From Hahellaceae bacterium (GTDB taxonomy: Bacteria; Pseudomonadota; Gammaproteobacteria; Pseudomonadales; Oleiphilaceae), in assembly GCA_024234575.1 (NCBI GenBank), contig JACKOB010000005.1:62001-126000 (forward strand): 64,000 bases of DNA, written 5' to 3'. Position numbers and translations under genes: made by a program. This document shows positions 36,827 to 46,424 of the stretch, piece after piece. Below the pieces are notes generated by a model. It was not told the origin of the DNA, did no database searches, and worked only from the letters and a program-made list of their open reading frames with translations. Every line of letters begins with the position of its first letter. Position 1 is the first letter of the stretch.

Positions 36827-38422
36827 TTAGTCGATTAGCAGCGTGCCAGGGTTCAGCATGCCATCCGGATCAAACTCGTTCACCAGCGCACGAATTGCCC
36901 CCATACCTAGCTCCCCTTTTTCAACAGGCATGTACGGCGCATGATCTTTACCAACGCCATGCTGATGACTAATGGTGCCGCGATTATTGACAATGATTTC
37001 CGATGTGGTTGATTTAAGCTTCTGCCAATGTGCCAGGGTGCTCTGATAACTGTCTGCATTACGAAAAACGTATGTGGTGTAGATGCTGCATCCCTGACTA
37101 TAAAAATGTGAAAGGTGTGTAAAAACGTGCACTTTTTCGTTTTTATCTTCTAGACCGTGACGCAGGCTGTTTTCGATTTTATTGAGTAAGTTATCGACGT
37201 TATCCCAGTCTGTCGCTGTTTCTAAGGTGTCTACCGCATAGCCCTTCTCCCACAAGGCTTCACGCAGATATGGCATATTGAAGCGCTTCTCTGCCCACTT
37301 GTCGCCTAAATGTGTGCCGGTATAAATGCCACCATAAGCACTGGTCATTTTCTTTACCTGACTCAGCGATGCGCTGCACTGCGCTTTCGACCCGGTGATC
37401 CCTAGCGTCATCATGCACTTGCCTTCGGCCGCCCCTCGAATCGATAAAAACTTTTCCAGCAAGGCAATCAGCTTTTCATGGCCGGCCAGTGCCAACTGGG
37501 TTTCGGTCTCAATCGCATTACTCAATCGCAACATCGACAACTGTATTTTACTTTGCACCAGTTTTCGGGCCGCATCTTTAGCGCTCTTCCAATCCGGATA
37601 AAAGATCACATAGAATTTTTCTTTTTCTGCCAGCGGCGTAACCCGCACTTTCACATCGGTAATGATCCCCATACGCCCTTCAGAGCCCATGATCATTTCA
37701 CGAATATCCGGCCCGGCCGATGAAGCGGGTATGGTAGGAATATCCATGCGCCCTTTAGGTGTCTCAATACTGCCACCGGCAAACATTTGCTCGATACGAC
37801 CATATCGCAATGATTGCTGTCCACTGGAGCGGCTGGCTACCCATCCCCCCAGTGTCGACAGCTCAAAACTCTGGGGGAAGTGACCCAGGGTATAGCCACG
37901 GGCACGCAACTGAGACTCAACCTGGGGTCCGGGTGTACCGGCACCAAAAGTGGCAATCTGGCTCTCTTCATCCAATTCCAGCAAGCGGTTCATGCGACCC
38001 ACATCAATGGTTAACACCGGCTTGTCCGACGCAGTTGGGTTGATGTGCCCGGCCACACTGGTGCCACCACCATAAGGAATCACCACCACTTTATGCTTCG
38101 CCGCATACGCCAGTAACTGGGCGACTTCATCACCGGTCTCAGGGTAAGCAACACCATCGGGAAAAACACCAAAATCCCCACTGCGCATGGCTAGCCAATC
38201 TGGCAGGCTCTGCCCTCTGGCGTGACGCAGCCGGTCTTCCGCTTTGGTTACCACCAAGTCATGAGGAGGCAAGCGGGTCGCAGGCACTTTCGCGATAACT
38301 GATGCCATATCCACATCAGGCAGAGGCGTCGCCTGACCAATTCGGTCCCGTAAAAATTGCCCGCCATTTTCTGGCAACTGCATGCTATTTGCCTCGTCAC
38401 CCCATCCGTTCCAGCGTCGCAT
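36827..38422 (-). CDS. Alkyl-DHAP synthase-like FAD-binding oxidase
   Basis: The 531-residue protein resembles alkylglycerone-phosphate synthase (AGPS) of ether-lipid synthesis: it opens with MRRWNGWGDE, has the FAD-binding loop PYGGGTSVAGH, the GHFPQSFELSTLGGWV region, and near the C-terminus SHQHGVGKDHAP. In AGPS the last motif is SHHHGVGK, so one of the three histidines is Gln here. AGPS exchanges the acyl chain of acyl-DHAP for an alkyl chain, with FAD as covalent intermediate carrier. In bacteria similar proteins can be plain FAD oxidases. AGGGG 10 bases before ATG 38422 supports the start. An AraC-type regulator is divergent. Confidence 0.85.
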   Translation of the reverse strand: MRRWNGWGDEANSMQLPENGGQFLRDRIGQATPLPDVDMASVIAKVPATRLPPHDLVVTKAEDRLRHARGQSLPDWLAMRSGDFGVFPDGVAYPETGDEVAQLLAYAAKHKVVVIPYGGGTSVAGHINPTASDKPVLTIDVGRMNRLLELDEESQIATFGAGTPGPQVESQLRARGYTLGHFPQSFELSTLGGWVASRSSGQQSLRYGRIEQMFAGGSIETPKGRMDIPTIPASSAGPDIREMIMGSEGRMGIITDVKVRVTPLAEKEKFYVIFYPDWKSAKDAARKLVQSKIQLSMLRLSNAIETETQLALAGHEKLIALLEKFLSIRGAAEGKCMMTLGITGSKAQCSASLSQVKKMTSAYGGIYTGTHLGDKWAEKRFNMPYLREALWEKGYAVDTLETATDWDNVDNLLNKIENSLRHGLEDKNEKVHVFTHLSHFYSQGCSIYTTYVFRNADSYQSTLAHWQKLKSTTSEIIVNNRGTISHQHGVGKDHAPYMPVEKGELGMGAIRALVNEFDPDGMLNPGTLLID

Positions 38423-38447
38423 TCTATTCCCCTTATTTATAGCGCCG

Positions 38448-38463
38448 ATATTGTCGGCAATAT
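38448..38463. promoter_or_regulatory. Inverted repeat between the divergent flavoenzyme and AraC genes
   Basis: ATATTG-TCGG-CAATAT is a perfect 6-base-pair inverted repeat with 4-base centre, 26 bases upstream of the flavoenzyme ATG. It may be an operator for the adjacent AraC-type regulator, though AraC proteins more often use direct repeats. Assigned on position only. Confidence 0.3.
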
Positions 38464-38633
38464 GCTGTAGACTAATAATCAGTTTTGTAAAAAATCAGTT
38501 ATTTGATCTGTGTATAACAGACTATGATATAGAAATATCAACGCCGGTCACTGACGAATCGAGACAGCGCTGCCGTCAAATCACGACAGCGATGCGAACA
38601 TGGCATTACCACCGAATCTTCTATAATGAAACA

Positions 38634-39686
38634 ATGACTAAAAAGACGGTACCTCAACCCCTGAAACATCTTGGCTATGCCTCTATTCCGGCGGTGCGCC
38701 AGTACTTACGCACTGCCGAAGCTATGTCGTTAAACTGCAAAGTAGCACTACAAAACTCAGGCATACCAGCGTCACTCATAGACAAAGAAAGCGAGCGCAT
38801 CACTGGGGTTCAGTTTCAGGCTTTGATCAAAGAATTTATCCGGCAATCTGGCGACCCATTGCTCGGCCTGAAGAGTGGTCAGTTTGTGCAACCCGGCTCT
38901 TACAATGTTTTGGGCTATATCACCATGAGTTGCGCGACTTTGCGCGAAGCCATCGCACAAATCATTCCTTACGAAAAACTGGTTGGTGATATGGGTGTGA
39001 CTACCCTGGAAGAGTCTGGGGATAACCTGAAAGTTATTTGGGATTGTGCTTACCCGGACAAAGAGGTTCGGGAACAAATGGTGGATAACGTTTTATACTC
39101 CTGGGTGAATTACAGCCATTGGCTGGCCAATGCCAAAATCCCTCCAGTTCAAATCCAGCTGCAACATTCTTTAAGTAGTCCATCGCTGCGCCGAGAATAC
39201 GAGACCGCTTTTGCCTGTCCGGTGCTTTTTGATCAACCGCAGAACTGCGTGATTATTGCCAAAGCACACCTGAACATCGCGTTACGACAGCCCGACCAAA
39301 GTTTGCGCCGTACGTTAGAGGATCATGCAAGACACAAAATGAACGCGATTTCTGATGCAGATACTCGCTTACAGACAAAAGTGAAATCGGCCATTCGGCA
39401 AAAACTGGCAGACGGTATCACACGTAAGGACATGGTGGCCGAATTACTCGATATGAACACCCGCACATTGCAACGCAAGCTGGCGGCAGAGGGGCTGAGT
39501 TATCAAACGCTCTTAGATGATGTACGGCAGGAGATGGCTGAGGAATACTTGAAATCCCCGGCGCTGTCGCTACAAGAGATTGCAACACGCATCGGCTTTA
39601 CCGAGGCCCGGTCTTTCCACCGCAGTTTTAAAAGTTGGACAGGCTTAACCCCAGGCGATTACCGGGCACAATTTATTGATGAATAA
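38634..39686 (+). CDS. AraC-family transcriptional regulator (Arabinose_bd type)
   Basis: I use ATG 38634; the frame is open further upstream (to about 38382), overlapping the divergent gene, but that part is not protein-like. The roughly 350-residue protein has an Arabinose_bd-type N-terminal domain (PF12625-like: YTMSCATLREAI and YVLYSWVNYSHW-type region) and a C-terminal HTH_18 domain (about 255-345) ending in FTEARSFHRSFKSWTGLTPGDYR. The family is common among regulators of lipid, alkane and amino-acid catabolism. Its divergent position makes it the likely regulator of the flavoenzyme-dehydrogenase-kinase operon. Confidence 0.9.
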   Translation: MTKKTVPQPLKHLGYASIPAVRQYLRTAEAMSLNCKVALQNSGIPASLIDKESERITGVQFQALIKEFIRQSGDPLLGLKSGQFVQPGSYNVLGYITMSCATLREAIAQIIPYEKLVGDMGVTTLEESGDNLKVIWDCAYPDKEVREQMVDNVLYSWVNYSHWLANAKIPPVQIQLQHSLSSPSLRREYETAFACPVLFDQPQNCVIIAKAHLNIALRQPDQSLRRTLEDHARHKMNAISDADTRLQTKVKSAIRQKLADGITRKDMVAELLDMNTRTLQRKLAAEGLSYQTLLDDVRQEMAEEYLKSPALSLQEIATRIGFTEARSFHRSFKSWTGLTPGDYRAQFIDE

Positions 39687-39827
39687 GAACGCAAGCAATC
39701 ATTGACTAATGATTCAGAAAGATTAGAGCCTTACTTTCTACCAAGGGCATGCAAGACTTTCGAGTACCGCCTGCCGCTTGGATTGCGGCAGACGAGCACC
39801 CAGATATTTTCAAAAAACAGGCGGGCT

Positions 39828-40187
39828 TTAGGCAACGCGCTGCTGTAAAAACTGAATGATTTCACCCGACTCATACAACCAGCGATCCTGGCCATTCTCC
39901 GTTAATTTGAGACAGGGAACCTGTAAGCGCCCCCCCTTCTCTTCCAGCTCTTTTTTATACTGTTCATTACGCTTAGCATCGCGCAATTCTATATTGATTG
40001 TCTTACGCTTCATTTCCCGTCTGACTTTGACGCAAAATGGGCAAGCTTCATACTGGTACAGCACCAGATCTTTGGTTTTTTCGTCAACCAGTTTTTGCTC
40101 AAGCGGCGTTCGCTTGATGCCACGGGGACTAAACACCCAGTTAAGCAACAGAATGATGCGACCTAATACCCAACGAATGACTGCCAT
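39828..40187 (-). CDS. Membrane-anchored glutaredoxin-like protein
   Basis: The 119-residue protein has an N-terminal hydrophobic helix (about 6-20) followed by a glutaredoxin domain: the active site CPFC (residues 51-54), the cis-Pro region VPCLKL, and the GSH-site ESGEIIQFL. It probably reduces disulfides or binds glutathione at the membrane. AGGTAAAG before ATG 40187 supports the start. It stands alone between the AraC gene and a divergent outer-membrane protein gene. Confidence 0.88.
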   Translation of the reverse strand: MAVIRWVLGRIILLLNWVFSPRGIKRTPLEQKLVDEKTKDLVLYQYEACPFCVKVRREMKRKTINIELRDAKRNEQYKKELEEKGGRLQVPCLKLTENGQDRWLYESGEIIQFLQQRVA

Positions 40188-40331
40188 TTCTTTACCTCAA
40201 TGATGATTTACTGCTAATTTCTACCTAAGCCCCGCAAAGGCGCCGGCATTTTAGCACACTCCCTCACAATAAATTTGATATGGCTCGCGCCAAAAGCAAA
40301 AGACCCTTACATAAAACAACAAGGAATGCCC

Positions 40332-41117
40332 ATGAAACTACGTCCGCTAAGCACTTGTCTCTTATTATCTGGTCTACTGACCAGCCAGGCGGCATATACA
40401 GAAGAAGCCACGTATACACTCACGCCGTTTGGCCAATTGGGGATTTCCCAAAAAGAACAAAAGTTCAGCCAGTTGCTCGATCAGGGATTGTCTTTTTATA
40501 TGCTACGCGCTGGCGGTGGCTTAACCTTTGACCGATTTTATGTGGCCGCTTATGGCGACTGGTCAATCTCTGATGCAGATGTCAGTGAAGAAGAAGAAAC
40601 CGGCTCCGCCAGCCGTGCAGAATACGACCTCACATTTGGCTTTAGACCCATTGACCCTCTTACACTGTTTGCCGGTTATAAAACAGGCAAAACAAAAATA
40701 GACTTCACCCCCCGCAACAACGACGAAGTACCCACTGCAGTTAATTTTCGGGACACCTATGAAGAAACCGGGCCCTATCTGGGTGCCAGCTACAGTTTCA
40801 TATTTGAGCAGGCTGGCAGTTTAAGCTTTTCTCTTGCCTATGCGTTTTTAAATGCCGAGAACAGTATTGGAGTAAAGCCCGATGACAGTGGAGAGTCAGA
40901 AGAAAATGAATTTGATGATATCTCCGGTAATTTTGAAAACGATGCCGATGGCTTTAGCGCCGGTGTGACCTGGCTGATGCCGTTGGCAAACAATTTAAAT
41001 TATTTCGCAACGATTCGATATCAACGATACGATCAGGATATCGCCACGCCTTCAGGCAACCAGTCTATCGCAGAAGAGTATACCGAGCTTGGTATGGGGT
41101 TAATGCAGCAGTTTTAA
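40332..41117 (+). CDS. Outer-membrane beta-barrel protein of unknown function
   Basis: The ATG at 40332 is 6 bases from AAGGA and gives a Sec signal peptide (MKLRPLSTCLLLSGLLTSQA). The mature part of about 235 residues alternates hydrophobic and polar residues in strands, such as TLTPFGQLGIS, YDLTFGFRPI and AGYKTGKT, and ends in an aromatic residue (QQF), as typical outer-membrane barrels do. An acidic loop (GESEENEFDDISG) sits between strands. I do not recognise a specific family. Terminator-like hairpin 41141-41172 lies after it. Confidence 0.8.
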   Translation: MKLRPLSTCLLLSGLLTSQAAYTEEATYTLTPFGQLGISQKEQKFSQLLDQGLSFYMLRAGGGLTFDRFYVAAYGDWSISDADVSEEEETGSASRAEYDLTFGFRPIDPLTLFAGYKTGKTKIDFTPRNNDEVPTAVNFRDTYEETGPYLGASYSFIFEQAGSLSFSLAYAFLNAENSIGVKPDDSGESEENEFDDISGNFENDADGFSAGVTWLMPLANNLNYFATIRYQRYDQDIATPSGNQSIAEEYTELGMGLMQQF

Positions 41118-41140
41118 CAGATGATACGTAGAGAAGAAAG

Positions 41141-41172
41141 GGCAGAAAAAGCGCAAACCTGCTTCTTCTGCC
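41141..41172. terminator. Bidirectional terminator-like hairpin
   Basis: GGCAGAAAAAGC (41141-41152) pairs with GCTTCTTCTGCC (41161-41172) with one mismatch and an 8-base loop. It lies between two convergent genes ending at 41117 and 41183. The flanking T tracts are weak. Confidence 0.6.
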
Positions 41173-41182
41173 TGTTTGGATA

Positions 41183-43438
41183 TTACTCTTTTACGACATC
41201 AATGAAGTAACTATCAACGCCATCTACACGCTCTCTTACCAGGCCGTGCACATCGGTTTCAAAGCCAGGAAACTCAGAGTTAAAGGCACGAACAAACTGC
41301 AGGTACTTAATCACCGTGCTGTTGAATCGCTCACCCGGTACCATTAATGGTATACCTGGTGGATATGGCGTCACCAGCATCGCCGTAATTCTGCCTTCAA
41401 TTTTATCAATTGAAACACGCTCGACATCACGATGTGCCATGCGCGCCCATGCTTCTGCAGGAATCATAGCCGGTTCAATGTTTGACAAGTACATGTCGGT
41501 GGTAATACGTGCCACATCATATTGCTTATAAAACTGGTGAATGCGGGTGCACAAATCACGCAGGCCAATTTTTTCATACTGACGATTTTTCTTGGCAAAT
41601 TCTGGCAAGATCCGCCACAAAGGCAGGTTTTGATCATAATCGTCTTTAAACTGCTGTAACTCTGTAACCATCGAGTTCCAGCGGCCTTTGGTAATACCAA
41701 TGGTAAACATAATAAAAAATGAATACAGCCCGGTTTTCTCGATGATGATGCCATGCTCAGCAAGATATTTGCTGACAATCGCCGCAGGAATACCCACCTC
41801 ATCAAAATCACCTTTCAGGTTTAATCCGGGGGTAATAATCGTTGCTTTGATGGGGTCAAGCATGTTGAAGCCAGACTCAATATCACCAAAGTCGTGCCAG
41901 GTATCATCCTTTTGAATTACCCAATCTTCACGCTCGCCTATTCCTTCATCGGCAAGATAATCCGGCCCCCAAACTTTAAACCACCACTCATCATCGCCGA
42001 ACTCGTCATCAACTTTGCGCATCGCACGACGAAAATCCAGCGCCTCTAAAAGTGACTCTTCTACCAGCGCAGTGCCACCCGGTGCTTCCATCATCGCGGC
42101 AGCAACGTCACAGGAGGCAATAATGGCATACTGAGGGCTGGTGGATGAGTGCATCAAGTAGGACTCATTAAAGCGATGCGTGTCCAGCGTTCGCTTACTG
42201 GCGTTTTGCACCAGAATCTGCGATGCCTGAGACAGGCCAGCCAATAGCTTATGGGTCGACTGGGTTGCAAAAACAAGTGTATCGTCAGAACGAGGACGCC
42301 CCTCACCGATGGCGTGCATATTGTGATAAAAACTGTGGAAAGTCGCATGGGGCAACCAGGCTTCATCAAAATGCAAGGTGTCGATTGTCGAGCCAAGTAA
42401 ATCTTTAATCTCTTCGACATTATAGAGAATGCCATCATAGGTGCTTTGCGTAATCGTCAGTATACGTGGTTTCTTGTTCTCTGCTTCCCGGGCAAAAGGA
42501 TTCGCTTCGATTTTTGCACGGATCGATTCAGGCGAAAATTCGCATTTGGGAATCGGCCCGATAATGCCGTAATGGTTGCGCGTTGGCATCAGAAATATGG
42601 GTATTGCCCCTGTCATGATGATGGAGTGCAGTATCGACTTATGGCAGTTACGATCTACCACCACGATGTCGCCAGGGGCAACCGTTGAGTGCCACACAAC
42701 TTTATTGGATGTAGAGGTACCATTGGTAACGAAGAACAAGTGATCGCAATTGAATATGCGTGCCGCATTTTGCTCACTTTGGGCAACAGGGCCGGTGTGA
42801 TCCAACAACTGCCCGAGTTCATCTACCGAGTTACAAACGTCAGCCCGTAGCAGATTCTCGCCAAAAAACTGATGGAACATGCGCCCTACCGGGCTTTTCA
42901 AGAATGCCACGCCGCCAGAGTGTCCAGGGCAGTGCCAGGAGTATGAGCTGTCACTGGCGTAGTCCATCAATGCTGAGAAAAACGGCGGCGCCAAAGATTC
43001 GAGATATTTTTTGGCTTCACGAATGATATGCCGGGCAACAAACTCTGGCGTATCTTCAAACATGTGAATAAAACCGTGCAACTCTCGCAACACATCATTG
43101 GGGATATGTCTTGACGTTCGCGTCTCACCATATAAAAAGATCGGGATATCTTTATTGCGCTTGCGCACTTCGTTCATAAATTCCCGCAGCGCCTTTAGCG
43201 CTGTATCAATTTCTTCTGCCGAGCCATCACCAAACTCTTCGTCATCAATGGATAGTATAAAACAGGATGCCCGGCTGGCTTGCTGGGCAAAGGCAGACAA
43301 GTCAACATAGCTGGTAAAGCCAACCACCTCGAACCCTTGCTTGCCAATCGCTTCGGCAAGGTCACGTATACCTGATCCGGAGATATTTTCCGAACGAAAA
43401 TCTTCGTCGATTACAATGACGGGGAATTCAAATTTCAT
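41183..43438 (-). CDS. Orn/Lys/Arg decarboxylase (PLP-dependent, class I)
   Basis: The 751-residue protein has the N-terminal wing domain, a PLP-binding core and C-terminal domain of the inducible amino-acid decarboxylases. Visible motifs are WHCPGHSGG at about 168-176, VDRNCHKS, and the PLP lysine in QSTHKLLAGLSQ near 405. The enzyme removes CO2 from arginine, lysine or ornithine to make a polyamine or diamine; the exact substrate is not evident. AGGAAAGG before ATG 43438 supports the start. No antiporter gene (as in adi or cad systems) is adjacent. It is a single-gene unit. Confidence 0.93.
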   Translation of the reverse strand: MKFEFPVIVIDEDFRSENISGSGIRDLAEAIGKQGFEVVGFTSYVDLSAFAQQASRASCFILSIDDEEFGDGSAEEIDTALKALREFMNEVRKRNKDIPIFLYGETRTSRHIPNDVLRELHGFIHMFEDTPEFVARHIIREAKKYLESLAPPFFSALMDYASDSSYSWHCPGHSGGVAFLKSPVGRMFHQFFGENLLRADVCNSVDELGQLLDHTGPVAQSEQNAARIFNCDHLFFVTNGTSTSNKVVWHSTVAPGDIVVVDRNCHKSILHSIIMTGAIPIFLMPTRNHYGIIGPIPKCEFSPESIRAKIEANPFAREAENKKPRILTITQSTYDGILYNVEEIKDLLGSTIDTLHFDEAWLPHATFHSFYHNMHAIGEGRPRSDDTLVFATQSTHKLLAGLSQASQILVQNASKRTLDTHRFNESYLMHSSTSPQYAIIASCDVAAAMMEAPGGTALVEESLLEALDFRRAMRKVDDEFGDDEWWFKVWGPDYLADEGIGEREDWVIQKDDTWHDFGDIESGFNMLDPIKATIITPGLNLKGDFDEVGIPAAIVSKYLAEHGIIIEKTGLYSFFIMFTIGITKGRWNSMVTELQQFKDDYDQNLPLWRILPEFAKKNRQYEKIGLRDLCTRIHQFYKQYDVARITTDMYLSNIEPAMIPAEAWARMAHRDVERVSIDKIEGRITAMLVTPYPPGIPLMVPGERFNSTVIKYLQFVRAFNSEFPGFETDVHGLVRERVDGVDSYFIDVVKE

Positions 43439-43691
43439 GTACTTGGCCTTTCCTCAATTAGGAGTGTAGTTTAACAGCCGATAGGACTGAGCTAAGGGAC
43501 ACCGACATCAGACAATACTTCGCGCTGATGGCAGTGAGATGAATCTATTATTAACCAGATAGCGCGATTGAGATAGTGCGAGAGGGACATTGGCTTAAAA
43601 ATTTTCGCTATCCCCCCTCTTTCCCGGATTACTAACTGGCATATTTCTGACGCAAATAGCTTTGTGCCATACAGCGTGATTCTACAAAGCG

Positions 43692-44276
43692 TCACTTCAA
43701 ACCATGCCGTTCGCGATTATTTTGCTTTTCCTGTTCGTTTTTACGTAACAACACATAGGCGGCACCTGTCCCCCCATGATGTTTTTGGGCTGAGTGGAAT
43801 GCCATAACCTCGTCCAGCTCTGTCAACCAATTTGCCAGATGGCTTTTTAACAGGGCTACTTTATCCGGGTTGCGGTCGCCCTTACCGTGCAGAATAATGA
43901 CCGTTCTCAGGCCATAGCGATGACAATCACGCACAAAACGGAACACCTCTAACCGGGCACTTTCAACGGTCTGGCGATGCAAATCCAGACGGGCTTCAAT
44001 ATCATATTTCCCCAGACGCAGCTTCTTATACACACCCAGCTGTACGCCAGGACGGCGAAAATCGAGGATGTCATTAGGGCCTAGCAGGTCAATATGCTCC
44101 GACACCACCAACGGATTAAGATCGAGAAACTTGGCTCGTACTGCCGCCATTCTTCTAATCTCATGTCCTGGTGTGAGCACTTGCTTCTTACCCACATCAG
44201 CCTTTGGCGCATTTGGCAACGGCTTTACATCTTTCATCTCTTCGAAGAAATTATTCTCTTCATCCGTTTCTGTCAT
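43692..44276 (-). CDS. smrA: Smr-domain protein, SmrA-like
   Basis: The 194-residue protein has a disordered N-terminus and a C-terminal Smr domain (about 95-180) with LDLHRQTVESAR and the HGKGDRNP loop. The Smr domain, homologous to the C-terminus of MutS2, is a nicking nuclease or RNA-binding module; in E. coli related proteins cleave nucleic acid on stalled ribosomes. AGAGGAATTC before ATG 44276 supports the start. It is convergent with nothing on its 3' side for 250 bases. Confidence 0.85.
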   Translation of the reverse strand: MTETDEENNFFEEMKDVKPLPNAPKADVGKKQVLTPGHEIRRMAAVRAKFLDLNPLVVSEHIDLLGPNDILDFRRPGVQLGVYKKLRLGKYDIEARLDLHRQTVESARLEVFRFVRDCHRYGLRTVIILHGKGDRNPDKVALLKSHLANWLTELDEVMAFHSAQKHHGGTGAAYVLLRKNEQEKQNNRERHGLK

Positions 44277-44466
44277 AACGAATTCCTCTTTACTGCTACG
44301 GCAACTATTTTATAGAAGACAGACTGCCCTCAGGTAAATTACACAAGCCCAGCCGGCCCAAAATGGCTTGCCATTAAGTATATAGTTCGAATCGTACATT
44401 ATACTTATCGCTAATACATTGATGGTACTGACTACTGCAAAATCAAGAGAAAGGGCTTAAATTATC

Positions 44467-46389
44467 ATGACTACCCGCCTATCTGAAAAAGCAACGTCGT
44501 ATCATAACACACGCAATCTAGTCGACTTTCTGCAAAAGCATGCACCATTCAACCAAATGGAGCTGCATCAGCTTAGCTACCTCGTCGAGCACTCTGAAAT
44601 CGCCTTCTACCATAAAGACGATATCATCATTGGCCCGGATAGCGGCTGTGTTGAATCGCTTTATATTCTCAAAAAGGGTCTGGTGCGAGGCGAGCGCCAG
44701 GCTACTGCCGCAAATGCTGGCAATGTGACGTTAACGCTACAACCAGGCGAGTGCTTTCCCATGGCCGCGCTGTTAGGAGAGCGCGCAACCCGTACCTGCT
44801 ACCGGGCCCATGAAGACTGCTTTTGTTTTATCATCAGTCGCGAATCATTCGTCACCGTTTTTACCGAGAGCGATGTTTTCCGCGATTTTGCTATTCGTGG
44901 CATCAGCAGTTTACTTGATCAGGCCAATAAACGATTTAAATCACAGGCTTCTGATCATCTGCGGGAAGGCTATTCGCTGGATACGCTTCTGGCTGAATTT
45001 TCCCGTAAAAATCCTATAGTATGTGCCCCCGATACGCCTCTGCGTAAGGCAGTTGAGCTTATGCACGCCAACAATATCGGCAGCATGGTCGCCACCAGCG
45101 AAACCCGCCGCCCCATCGGTATTTTTACTTTACGGGATTTGCGACGGGTAATTGCCGATGGCCATGAAGATTTATCCATCGCGCTCAGCCAGGTGATGAC
45201 CCACAACCCGAAGTCATTACCGATTAACGCGACAGCCTTCGACGCCGCTTTATTGATGGCAGAGCACCACTTCGCACATGTCTGTCTGGTAAATGAGCAC
45301 GGAGAATTGGCAGGCGTCATATCAGAGCGGGATATTTTTTCGCTGCAACGGGTAAACCTGGTGCATTTGGCCAGAGCACTGGGTAATGCCCCCAGTTATG
45401 ATGCAATCAACCTGATTCGTGAAGACATACCCGGCCTGGTCAACAACATGCTGGCGCATGGCGCGTCTGTATTGCAAATCAACCGTATCACAACGTTACT
45501 CAATGATTACACCGTACGGCGGGTGCTAGAGCTTACCAGCGCCAGCTATCAGGGCAATGTGCCAGATTTCACCTGGCTTAGTTTTGGCAGCGAAGCGCGT
45601 ATGGAGCAAACCCTTGTCACTGATCAGGATAACGGCATTCTCTTTCATACCTCTGGTGACCATGAAAAAGAAACCGACAGGCAGGCATTACTGGACTATG
45701 CAGGAATCGTCAACGAGAAACTCGATTTCTGTGGCTTTCCTTTATGCAAAGGCAACATTATGGCTTCTAACCCTGAACTTTGTCTGACGCTAGACGAATG
45801 GAAAGCCAAATTCAGCAAACTGGTGGCATCAACCACCCCAGAGAACCTGCTTAATTCAACCATTTTATTTGATATACGTGCGGTCTGGGGCGACGAGGAC
45901 ACCGTTGCCGAGCTGCAGGAGCATCTGGTCAAGAAGATTGCCAATAACACGCTCTGCCAAAAAATGCTGGCCGCCAGTGCGTTGCGTAACCGGCCACCGC
46001 TAAATATGTTCGGACAGTTCACCACCAAGAAATCAAAGGCTGGTAGAGTCATCGACCTTAAAACACAGGGTTTAAGTCCGTTCATCGAAGGGTTGCGAAT
46101 TTTAGCTATTGCCAATGGCATCGTTATTCCAAACACGATGGAACGGCTGGCAGCATTGGTGGCATTGAAAAATGTGAATGAGCAAGATGCCGCCGCCTGG
46201 ACAGAAGCCTACAGCTTTATCCAAACCATCCGCATGAAGCATCATTACGAACAAAGTAAATCTGGCGTGCCCCCCAGTAATCTGGTGCTCCCCGAAACGC
46301 TTAACCCACTGGATAAAAGGATTTTAAAAGAAGCATTTCGCCAGGCACAAAGACTGCAACAGAAGCTGGAAGTTCGTTACCAGTTATAG
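44467..46389 (+). CDS. cNMP-CBS-DUF294 nucleotidyltransferase-like protein
   Basis: The 640-residue soluble protein has in order: a cyclic-nucleotide-binding-type domain (about 25-140), two CBS domains (about 175-300), a GlnD-like nucleotidyltransferase domain (about 320-450, FGSEARMEQTLVTDQDNG) and a DUF294 C-terminal domain (about 480-630). The nucleotidyltransferase motif G-S-x-A-R and D-x-D is intact. Similar proteins are found beside an acetate permease or DnaQ-like exonuclease in many proteobacteria and are of unknown exact function; they probably bind adenylates through CBS. The next gene, a 3'-5' exonuclease, is the usual partner and starts 35 bases downstream. Confidence 0.9.
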   Translation: MTTRLSEKATSYHNTRNLVDFLQKHAPFNQMELHQLSYLVEHSEIAFYHKDDIIIGPDSGCVESLYILKKGLVRGERQATAANAGNVTLTLQPGECFPMAALLGERATRTCYRAHEDCFCFIISRESFVTVFTESDVFRDFAIRGISSLLDQANKRFKSQASDHLREGYSLDTLLAEFSRKNPIVCAPDTPLRKAVELMHANNIGSMVATSETRRPIGIFTLRDLRRVIADGHEDLSIALSQVMTHNPKSLPINATAFDAALLMAEHHFAHVCLVNEHGELAGVISERDIFSLQRVNLVHLARALGNAPSYDAINLIREDIPGLVNNMLAHGASVLQINRITTLLNDYTVRRVLELTSASYQGNVPDFTWLSFGSEARMEQTLVTDQDNGILFHTSGDHEKETDRQALLDYAGIVNEKLDFCGFPLCKGNIMASNPELCLTLDEWKAKFSKLVASTTPENLLNSTILFDIRAVWGDEDTVAELQEHLVKKIANNTLCQKMLAASALRNRPPLNMFGQFTTKKSKAGRVIDLKTQGLSPFIEGLRILAIANGIVIPNTMERLAALVALKNVNEQDAAAWTEAYSFIQTIRMKHHYEQSKSGVPPSNLVLPETLNPLDKRILKEAFRQAQRLQQKLEVRYQL

Positions 46390-46424
46390 ATGCATTGACG
46401 ACATGGCAAACAGGACTCATAGAA

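Noticed and set aside
39771..39791. Terminator CTGCCGC/GCGGCAG after the AraC gene
   Set aside because: A perfect 7-base-pair stem, but no T run follows on either strand.
43492..43695. Short minus-strand frame whose GTG overlaps the smrA stop by 4 bases (GTGA)
   Set aside because: The overlap looks like coupling, but the protein has no conserved-looking pattern, no SD, and codon use unlike neighbours; probably chance.
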